64,000 bases of DNA, taken from Megaleporinus macrocephalus (taxonomy: Eukaryota > Chordata > Actinopteri > Characiformes > Anostomidae). The stretch lies in the NCBI GenBank assembly GCA_021613375.1, contig CM038716.1, positions 18,421,524 through 18,485,523 on the forward strand, given 5' to 3'. Under the pieces are notes generated by a model. It did not search any database and was not told where the DNA came from. It saw only the letters and a program-made list of their open reading frames with translations. A program made the position numbers and the translations under genes. Positions within the stretch are counted from its first letter, which is position 1, and the number at the start of each line of letters is the position of its first letter. Shown here piece after piece: positions 38,141 through 47,164 of this stretch.

Positions 38141-38251
38141 CTCGGTTATACCCTGAACAGTAGTGCTGGCACCGCATGCCTTGGACATGCTGAAAGGTTT
38201 TCTGCCAAGCAGTTCCCCACTGCTCGTGGAGAGTGTCAAAGCCAGGATAAC
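38141..38251 (-). CDS. Candidate coding exon (minus strand), gene unknown
   Basis: Reading the minus strand, a long pyrimidine tract (ttttttttttcttcg then ttacatgtccag, with no earlier AG) precedes position 38251. A donor-like gag|gtaggg follows position 38141. Between them lie 111 bases, exactly 37 codons, open in the frame that starts at 38251. The peptide begins VILALTLSTS, continues SGELLGRKPF and ends STTVQGITE. This frame stays open well beyond the splice sites (38057-38368), which weakens the coding argument. A second frame across the segment is also open. I do not recognise the protein family. No partner exon was identified. It could be an internal phase-0 exon of a large gene whose introns fill the window, a lncRNA exon, or chance. 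Confidence 0.27.
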
Positions 38252-38379
38252 CTGGACATGTAACGAAGAAAAAAAAAATCTTAATCTGTTTATGCATTGA
38301 GAGAAAATCTGTATGACTGCACTGCTACTTGGAGAACAATTTGGCCAAGGCCTTGCTAAGTTAAACATCCCACGCTAGC

Positions 38380-38640
38380 GGTAGTATTTGGGTGGTCCAC
38401 TGGCCTGGGCCTCCCTCCCACACAAATCATAGGCTAATTGTTGTAATTCTACACATGGTGACAGTTTTAGCCTGTGGAGCGTGAGGGCCGGTGCCATTGA
38501 ACCAGCCTGCAGGTGACGAGGGAAAACGTCCCATGTGTCAAAGCTTTCTTTAGGGCCACACCAGCCAAGACTGCCATGCATCATCAGAGCCTGGTCTCTA
38601 CACAGCCACCGAACCAGCAGGAACCTCACCAGGAGCTCTG
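38380..38640. promoter_or_regulatory. Candidate conserved non-coding element
   Basis: A 260-bp repeat-free block with caaatcataggctaattgtt, gtaattctacacatggtgac and gggaaaacgtcccatgtgtc. It contains homeodomain-type ATAGGCTAATTG. An overlapping 84-codon minus frame shows no domain. Called on texture. Confidence 0.27.
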
Positions 38641-38909
38641 AACAAAGTCATTAGCTGTGTTGGCCGATGAAAGAGGGGGATTTTGTGTGTGATGGAGAAG
38701 TATTTGGTTCATTTCAGCCTTGAGAGAGCAGAGAGAGGGGGCGGTCAGGTGGGACCGCCGCTGACAGCTGCTGAGAGCTCCAGACACTCCTGTTAACCTT
38801 GAGTTCCATGAGATCACCACAAGTCTTCACACTGCCTGCTCCCCCTGCTTGTTTCAAAAGATTTGATCTAATCTCCCTGTACCAGAGCTCCTGTTTTGAG
38901 TCTGGCACA

Positions 38910-41790
38910 TCTTTTTAAGAAAGGTTTTTCTTTATTCTTATTATTTAAAAAATTTCAGATAATGCACAGAATCCATAGTGTTGCATAATTTCCGTGTTTC
39001 CATTCCAATGTTCTCTCACTACACAACTAGGTCCAATAGTAAGAAATACACAAATGTAATAAAACCATTGAGTATCCTTGTAATGTCAACCAGTACTGAC
39101 TGCTAGTCTAGTCACTGATCTATAAGCCTATAAATACAACCAAGCTAACTGTACCATAACTCTTTTCTTGGTCAGCCAACATAATCATAAAGCAAACAGT
39201 AGTCCGTTCACTGTTTTTTGTTTTTCTGGATATCTGGACAGACAAGTAACCTATGACGTAAACTGAGAAGTCATTTCTGTTGTATGAGTAATCCATTGCT
39301 CCTTGGTGTAATGCTGATACCATGATCCCATCTTCCACAAACATCATCAGGATGGGTATTCCTAGTCTTTGAACACCTCATTCTAGAGACTGTAGTACTG
39401 TCGTAGGACGCCCCCCCACCCCAAAGCACATATATGTTTGAACATATATGATATAAACTTTTGAGGGGTGCTGTATATTTAACCAACTGTTTGTGTGAAA
39501 GTGTGAAAGCATTCTGCTGAATAGAGCGGATGTGAAGAAACTGCTGAAACTGAAGTGCTTCATGCTGCGGCTGTGGAAAAAAGGGTTTATGGGTCTGCTG
39601 GTCAGCTCTGGCCTGAGTTGCCCGGAATTGAACCAGTGAGAACGCCGGCATTTCCTCCTCTCAACCGAGAGAGAGATGGCTCGCCGTAAGATTAGAAAGA
39701 CCACCTTGAAACGGGAGAAAGTACTGCTCAACACTTTGATTATTATGCCTTTGTTGGCTGCCAGGACTATATTTAACTGTTCCCATAAAGATGGTCGCAA
39801 ATAAGACTTGGGAACGGCTTGGCCTTGGTGTGAGTGTGTGGACAGCGGAAGTGGCTGTTCTCCTCAGACAGCTCAGTGTGTGCTTAAGGGCAGCTCTGGT
39901 CAGAGTTGTCACACAGGCTGGGATAATAATAGAACGTGTTACGTTTGTGATGCAGTCCTTCCCATGTTACGCACGCTGGTGTCACTCGCTGCTTTTTTTT
40001 TTTTTTTTTTTTGATAAAGAAAAAAAAAAACTCCCCCATAAAACTTCCCTAAAGAATTTGGGGGGTGGGGGGAGATAAAATAAAAACTGCACGCAAAGGT
40101 TCCCCCCTAGTTCACTTAGCTCCCAGGCATGTGTGCATTCCTTGTTTATCTTCAATTAAAAATAACTTTGGGAAGACGTGGATCAATACTTTCCCTGTGA
40201 CCAACTGAAAAGTGGGAGGGTGTTATGAGCGAGCATTTTAATGACTTCTCTCATCTCTGTGACTTCTCTCTATGTGCTGTTCCCATGGCCCCTCCGAGCA
40301 TGTATTGTGATAACTGCATCACAATCAGTTCAGGCTAAAGCAGTACAGAGAGGAGAGAGAGAGATTTCGCTCTGCCCAACAGCCAGGCTGCAAAATGACT
40401 TTGGTTGTGTATAATGGCCAGCATGGAGACATCACAGAGCGAAGACATGAGCTTTACCATTCCTTTTGCTTGCATTGGCTTAAATTCACAATCAAAGGAT
40501 TTCCTTTGGTTTTTTTAAAAGATGCAGAGCATTTTTTATTACAATATGGACTATCATTACGACAGGATTGGAAACTATAATTGGACTGTGAAAGAAAAAA
40601 AAAAGTTGTCAAAATATAATTACAACTAAAATATGGAGAGAAAACGTTGGTGAGCCAGTAGTATAATACCATCTGGTTTCAGAACCTAAAATAGGAAAGA
40701 ACAACAAGAAAACCGTTACTTTAAGTCAAGAGGTTTGATTGCCGGAAAATTATGTAGAACACTGACTCTTACTCCACACCAAAAAAACCCTCAACTCATA
40801 ATCTAAGTCTGTTCTATGTGATCTTCACAAAACTAATAAAGATAACACAAAACAGAGGATTCAGGCAACAGACTAACTTTTCTTGCGCAATCTGTGGAGT
40901 TTCCCATCCTTGTGCTTGTATTCCACCACTCTATAAAACCTACCCGACATACAAACCAAGAAAGCGCACCCTGTCATTCGTGTTTGAAGTGGCGATAGGC
41001 ATATGCGTAATCCTCAGACAAAAACCTTATGTGCAACACATCCTACTGCGAAACTATCCACAGGGATGATGAGGCACTCCGGCCTGGAGCGTTTTAATTG
41101 TTACTGTCAGCATTACATAAGAGCATTCGTTCTCACCACAGTGCAGCACAGCCTGCTTTACGGCTTACGAGAAACCACAAAAATAACACCGACGTTCCGA
41201 TTCTCAAAACATGCATGATCACCAGGAAAGACTTTCTACGTCTCATAGTGAACCAACAGAAAAGCCACAACACCTCATTACAAAGTACATATAAAGAATA
41301 TGATGCCGACAAAGTGTGTTAAAAAAAACATGACACCAAAGTACACGATGTATCGATACGGGGAGTCAGGGCGGCCGATGCCCACATCCGTATCCAATAT
41401 TTTCCATGCATGTATCTGCTGATCCCAATGAATAAACATCTGCAAAATATGGAAATTGGCACGACGCCCACCTGGATTTTTTTCTTTACCATCACACATC
41501 ACCAACTAAACATTCTGCTCAATAAATGTATCATATAAAACAAAACAGTCAAATCTAAACAAATGTCTGCTGACACTGAGACGATCCCGACATCGCTGCC
41601 CATTTCTTAGGAATCCTGGAGAACGACACTTTTCATTAGGGCTCTGACAGTCAGTTGGCTTGTATGTGTTTATGTGTAACAGACAGATACAGAAGGAGGG
41701 AGACTGTAGCTGAAGTGGGTGGGTGGGTGTGGGGGGGGGATTGTGATAGAAAGCATTTGTTGGCGAGCGTGAGAAAAAAACGCATGTGAG
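38910..41790. other. Non-coding unique DNA
   Basis: No gene is supported. Poly-T and poly-A tracts lie at 39993-40030. G-rich bases at about 40058-40073 (ttggggggtggggggagata). 41335-41445 contains tgtatcgatacggggagtca and further GTATCGATA-type text resembling a decayed teleost hAT-type repeat. The rest is unremarkable. Confidence 0.5.
39993..40030. repeat. T20 / A10 homopolymer pair
   Basis: About 20 T residues, then a short spacer (gataaaga), then about 11 A residues. The pair is inverted and could pair as a hairpin. Confidence 0.93.

Positions 41791-41794
<4 letters not shown>

Positions 41795-41857
<63 letters not shown>
41795..41857. repeat. (GA)n microsatellite, about 63 bp
   Basis: A near-perfect AG/GA run. 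On the minus strand it creates a long Ser-Leu repeat frame, which is spurious. Confidence 0.97.
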
Positions 41858-41860
<3 letters not shown>

Positions 41861-42104
41861 TGAGCCAGACATTTGTGTGTGTGACGTTTGAGACATTTGA
41901 GAGTGTGTGTGTAAAGTTGGGTTTCCATGAGAGCAGCAGTGAGCAGAGAGGAAGCTTTGCTGAGGAAGTCTAATACAGTGTGAGCAGCACTGTCTGGCTC
42001 TCCACACGCTCTGATTACGCTCAGCCATCTAACAAAACTGCTACTTTGTAAATCACATCTGTGTGTCCTCAACATGTTGTGACTGGAAAGATCATCATTT
42101 CTTT

Positions 42105-42135
42105 CTCTCTTTCACTCTCTCTCTCTCTCTCTCTC
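42105..42135. repeat. (CT)n tract, opposite orientation to the GA array
   Basis: tctctttcactctctctctc and more CT units. Complementary to the GA arrays at 41795-41857 and 42306-42320. Confidence 0.93.
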
Positions 42136-42279
42136 ATATCCCTATCCCTTCCGTCTTGCCTCTTTATAAGCTCTCTCCTTTGATTTGAAAACCAATGCAG
42201 TAAAGAAGGTAATCTAGTGTCAAAGAGAGAGGAAGGACAGACAGACAAATGGAGAGACAGATAGACAAACCGGTAAACA

Positions 42280-42330
42280 GATATATAGATAGATACATAG
42301 ATGGATAGAGAGAGAGAGAGAAAGAGAGAA
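42280..42330. repeat. GATA / GA-rich tract
   Basis: Imperfect GATA units (atatatagatagatacatag) leading into a gagagagagagag run. Confidence 0.9.
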
Positions 42331-42595
42331 TGCAAGTGAGATGTTTAAGCCATCGGTGGGTTGTGACATTAAGCAGTGCAGCCTGTGGAGTGCGGCTCCT
42401 CTAATCTGAGCTGATTTATGGAGCTCTTCCTGTGCTGGGCTGGAGGGGGAGGGCCTCCGAGCCTGGAGACAGCCTGGCGTCCCCCCACAGCCCAGCACCA
42501 GCCCTGCCCCGCGCACACACTCCACTCAGCCCTCATCCACACACGCTATCCCCCCACCCTCCCTCCGGCCTGCAACTGCACCAGCGAAACCACCG

Positions 42596-42598
<3 letters not shown>

Positions 42599-42644
<46 letters not shown>
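42599..42644. repeat. (CA)n microsatellite
   Basis: A perfect CA run of about 46 bases. Confidence 0.97.
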
Positions 42645-42646
<2 letters not shown>

Positions 42647-43030
42647 GCCGAATACATGCAGTGTTTCCTTCAAGTAATCATGCACAGATGATGATGACTG
42701 CAGGAGAGCAGCGTACTGTTGATATCTGCAGTGCCTCCCTATCTCTCACTGGCTCCGTCACACTTCTTCAGGAACAGAGTGGCCCGCAAGTAGAACACAA
42801 AAGCTCAAGCATTCCTGGGCTATGTGTACTAGTAACGCGGCCGGTATGTGGTCACAAATGACTTCTATATGTCCCTTCGTGAATATTTCACTTGGTGAGA
42901 GTTATAGAAGCCGTAACCAACCAGAAAAACTCAGTAAAGCAACGCATCATTGGCCTGTTGTGTTAGCAAGGAAGGGTTTGCTAAGTTAGCTTATTAAGTT
43001 ACAGTAGGATCAACTGATAGTAGAAACTTA

Positions 43031-43165
43031 TGCCTAGTTCACACTACACGATTTTAGCCTGGTTTTTTAGTCGCCGACAGTTTTTTACAGATCGCCGACA
43101 AAAACCTCTGCTCGGAGGCACTCGCTTAGTCGGCGCTCGCTTAGTCGGGTAGTGTGAACGGCTGA
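43031..43165. mobile_element. Fold-back repeat, non-autonomous DNA transposon end
   Basis: gttcacactacacga (43037-43051) is inverted as tcgggtagtgtgaac (43145-43159), making a hairpin of about 130 bp. Inside are direct repeats tcgccgaca (two copies) and ctcgcttagtcgg (two copies). The TAGTTCACACTACACGAT start is a recurrent terminus of teleost DNA transposons, possibly of PIF/Harbinger or a related type; the class is uncertain. CpG density stays high through 43350, suggesting a larger element of which this is the left end. No matching right terminus was found further downstream. Confidence 0.6.
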
Positions 43166-43520
43166 AAGACGCTCGCAGACCTGTCGCCGAGCGCTCGCTG
43201 ACTAATCCCAGACGACTAGCAGATATCTAGCATGTTTAATATCTAGACCAGTCGGCAACTAAGTCAACAGCAGCGTCTAGCTACAGCCAATGGGATCGCG
43301 TAGCGAGAGAACCGCGTCACCGGTCACGCAATCTCTCTGCAGCTGCGGGCGACGTGTACAATTTTATTGATAAAATATTTACCTCCAGCTCTCTCTGCAG
43401 AACAGACAGTCCCTGCTGTACCTTCATCCATCTACAGAACTTTTTCTTCTTTCTGGCAAATCAGCGCAGTGTCAACTCGTATCGCTGGTTTGTTGACGTC
43501 CGTTTTGGAAATGGTGTATG
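43166..43520. other. CpG-rich extension of the fold-back repeat
   Basis: The sequence keeps the same CpG-rich character (gctcgcagacctgtcgccga, gggatcgcgtagcgagagaa, gcagctgcgggcgacgtgta) up to about 43350, then becomes ordinary. It may be the interior of the same transposon. No transposase reading is visible. Confidence 0.4.
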
Positions 43521-43569
43521 TTGTACGTGGTATTGCTAATCATTTAACAACCAAAGCTGGTAATCTCTA

Positions 43570-44503
43570 GGCACCTCATAATTTAAATCAATTGGATTTT
43601 ACTGGATGTACATGAGTTTAGTTTTCGGTAGTGGAAATGCAGGGGACATGCAACTTTTTTTGCGAATTTTGTGAATGAATTAAGAATCACCAGGAAAATA
43701 ATCATGAAACATCTTAGAATCAATTATGATTACCACCACTGTAAATGATAAAAAGCCGCCGCGCTCCAGAGCTGAGGTCGTGCTTGTAATGCAAACCACT
43801 GGTCTAGACAGACTATACATACAGACAACTTGGAGAAAGTATGTCAGCATGGGATGTACATCCTTTTCACACGCACACACACATTCTTACTGTGCTGATT
43901 ATTGTCACTCCCACATGTGAGAGGGGAGAGGAGACACAAATTGGCCGCTGACAGCTGGCTCTGGCCATCCATCTTGAGGAGATATGTGAAATATAGCTTG
44001 ATGAATGTGAGAAGGGTGTGCTATCTCCTTGTCTTTCTGCTGACTTTGACACTCTACGATACGGAAGGGCTCATTCATCCCCATTCATCAGAAAACGCTC
44101 AGACATCTTAATACAGGCAGCGCCATTCACAAGCAATGGATCCCGGCTTTCTAAGCCTCAGCTGCCACATGAGAACATGGGCGAAGTGGGGGTGGAAAAA
44201 ACTTTTTGTATACTATTATTATTGTATTTTTCTAGAGAGGTCAAAAATCTAAATATTCTTTTATAAATTTTATTTAGTGTGTAAACACTGTTAAAAGTTA
44301 CAAATCTACTGCACATTTTTAACTCACTGTGTTTAGGATGTTATGAAAACACATGTATAGATAATCTATTCCATTCAACTTCTATCTGTTTAGCTCAACC
44401 CACTCACATTAAAGTTTTAAGGAGCGTTTCAATTCCAGTTGCTCCGTAAATAAGGCAACGTACAGGTCAGCCAATCAGAACACAGCTCATCTACATGCAA
44501 ACA

Positions 44504-44557
<54 letters not shown>

Positions 44558-45450
44558 GTTTAAATATGCCTGATGATCTGTCAGGTCAAACTGGGACATC
44601 CCAAGTCTGTATTTCTTATCCTAATGATACTGAACAGCTCTAGCTCTTCTATAACTTTATGATAAGTAATTTAAGATGTCATAAATAATTTCTACTTGTA
44701 GCTATCAATACAGGCGAACACATATAACGCACTTTCCGGGTGCTGCAAAGCTACCCTCTTGTGTCTGGGAACCACCACACCTTCACACGGATTGCTCTAC
44801 ATTAACACTGAACGCTAGCCCTTTGGGTGTGCTCTAACGAGGCCTGGAGCCATCCGTCTCCATTAGACCCACGAGTCCGAACTCCAGCAGCCATTAGCTC
44901 CTCAGGCCTGTCTAAACACGCAAATGCTGACTGGCCTCACACCCATCGATCCTTCACACACCTTCTTACTGGAAGCTCAGCAGCGGCCCCTGGCCACCTT
45001 GGGTCAATAGCACTTATGCCAGGAGCCTCAGAGAGGAGCCCCTGCACTTGTGGGTGAACACTCACTTTATTTGGGAACATCTGGGTGCATTAGTGACTGC
45101 ACTTGTTTGGATTACCGGCGAGGAGCTCCTGCAGAAGCCTCTACCTCTCAGTCAGAGCTGAGTGTTGATATGAGACACCAAGAAAGTGGTCCAATGCTGG
45201 CTTTGGCTACTTCGAGCACCACCATAGAGCATTTCACCTCTGGATGGAGTGCATTCAGCAGGTCAGTCCTTATTCCCAGTCAGTTATTTTTCTATGGAAA
45301 GCCATGCGTGTACCTGTAAACAATTTGGTATGACTAACATAAGATAGCGTGATCTGAAGAAGACAACAAAAGGAGGGTAAACATTGTTCTAACCCTCAGG
45401 TGGCCTCTGCGCGCATCTGGCCGTCTGAGCAGACGACAGAGGAGGGATCT
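43570..45450. other. Non-coding unique DNA
   Basis: No gene is supported. The CA/TA compound repeat at 44505-44557 is the only clear structure. 44.8-45.3 kb is GC-richer, with open frames on the plus strand that lack motifs. Confidence 0.5.
44505..44557. repeat. Compound (CA)n(TA)n microsatellite
   Basis: About 43 bases of CA followed by a short TATATATA run. Confidence 0.96.
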
Positions 45451-45454
45451 CCAA

Positions 45455-45575
45455 CAGGTTGCCCCCGCTGCGTTTTAATTGCCTCTGCAAGGAATTGCAG
45501 TGTGATTCAGCTTTTAAATGAAATTTGCGACATAATAAAGTGCGAGTTGGTGAGCAGGCCGGGGAGTTCAGACAG
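45455..45575. promoter_or_regulatory. Candidate conserved non-coding element (best of the set)
   Basis: Contains ctgcgttttaattgcctctg, ggaattgcagtgtgattcag, ttttaaatgaaatttgcgac and ataataaagtgcgagttggt. It is complex, repeat-free and retains CpGs. It has the mixed AT-core composition typical of vertebrate developmental enhancers. A plus-strand 87-codon frame spans it without recognisable content. Inference from texture. Confidence 0.35.
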
Positions 45576-45579
45576 AGTT

Positions 45580-47135
45580 CATAGCTCAGCTCCACTTCCA
45601 CGAAAGCCCTCTCATCCTCCGCCTCCACAGCGGAGGGGCCAAGAGAAAACGGATAGCATCTAACTCTGGCAAAGAAGAGTTACTGTGTGAAAATCGCCTA
45701 CTTCGTTGTACTTTCTGGTTCTCAAGGCAGCACAGGATTTTTTGGAAGAAGAGAGAAGGGAGGGCTAGAGTTCAACTTGGGACCCTAATTTTAACCTGCA
45801 TGCTGCGCACAAGCCCTGATGGTTCGGTGGGAAGTTGATGAGGGTTCCTGACCCCCAAAACAGGAAGAGACCCGACTGCCTCCAAGCGTCCCTCTGTCCG
45901 AATGCCCCGGGGGACAGCAGCCTGGCAGAACATGGAGTCTCACTTTCCCAGCAACCCGCCAAACAGCAATGCCTTGCCTGCATCACTGAGCCACTGGTTC
46001 CCAGGCCTGTGCCCTACCTCCCATCTTATTCTTCTCCAGCAACCCAGAGCACAGCCTGCTGCAGCCTGGCCCAATTCCATTTCTTTTCCTTGATGACTTC
46101 GTCTCCTCCTTCTTGAACCTTGTATCTGCGACATTCATAGCAGCCATAGCACAAGTGCTCCCTTGCTGAAGAATGTGTAAGGTCCACCAAGTGTTAATTT
46201 TGTTTTCTGAACTTAAACATAGTAACAGCCAAACTACACTTAGCCTATCGAGTGCACTGCTCCCCTATCACAGCGTAACTAGGTAATGTTAACAATTTTT
46301 GGAACTGGCATATCCTTTAGGCATATATAGTGTTGGATAAAGATAGAAATCTTCTGTGGTTGATGGGGATAGCTCATATGATTGTAATGAGAAATCAAAA
46401 TGCATCTTGGGATAAAGCACGCCCTACATTGCGCCAAATTGAGATGCAAAGGTTCAAGAAAAGTTCCCTTGAACATTTTAAGAATCTGAAAACTCTTCAA
46501 GATGGTGGCAGAGATTTCCTTGAGGCCAAGCGTGGTAGAGAAATCTGGGAGTGCCTTTATTTTCCAGAACTGTAATACAGAAAGAACCTGTCTGTTACCA
46601 ACAAGTGAGATGAGACCAGAAGTCAACTTCAGAGCCTTTGAGATCACAAGATCCCAAGCAGGGCATAGGAATCATCCTTGGGTGATCTGATATGGTCAGA
46701 CTACGGCACTTCTTCTGAGTTATGACAGGCTGTGTGGTGTAGTCATTGTCTGCGGGAAGAGATGGAATGGACGAGAGCTGCAGGCCCTGTCCCCATTCAC
46801 CCACCAGAAGAAGCAGTGCTACTGCAGGCCTGCAGCATCACTCCCTAGAGCAAATCACTTTAATGAGGCTCTGAACTGTCTGCCTGCCATTGTCCAGGTG
46901 TGTACCGATGAGCAGGGTGTCCCTCGGGGCCTGCCAGTGGTGAGTGGGCACAGTAATTATGCGGTGTGACACCCCTGAGAAGGGGGACAGTGTTGATTGC
47001 AGCGTCAGAGGGTGTTCATGTGAGAGGAGCGGAGGAGACACCGCCTCGCCGGCTAACAGAGGTGTCACAAGCACTTTCTCTTCTTTAATAATGGCTACAT
47101 TCATGGCAGCAGCAGCTCGACATGTACACACACAC
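45580..47135. other. Non-coding unique DNA
   Basis: No gene is supported. Moderately GC-rich, repeat-poor DNA. The frames at 45835-46116 (+) and 46838-47242 (-) have no motif. A short weak similarity exists between 46149-46183 and 48135-48166 (acaagtgctc..tgctgaag), possibly an ancient repeat. Confidence 0.45.
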
Positions 47136-47138
47136 ACA

Positions 47139-47161
47139 GGGGTTGGGGGTGGGGGTGGGGG
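47139..47161 (+). other. G-quadruplex motif
   Basis: Four G runs of at least four (GGGG, GGGGG, GGGGG, GGGGG) separated by TT, T and T. This satisfies the strict G4 pattern with very short loops, on the plus strand, right after a CA run. It may simply be a GGGGGT tandem repeat. Confidence 0.85.
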
Positions 47162-47164
47162 TAC

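Noticed and set aside
41506..42075. Longest open frame in the window (189 codons, minus)
   Set aside because: It is carried by the GA/CT microsatellite, which translates as an endless Ser-Leu repeat. The flanks show no domain and no splice context.
42418..42861. 147-codon plus-strand frame
   Set aside because: It passes through a CA microsatellite read as Thr-His repeats and has no family-like sequence on either side.
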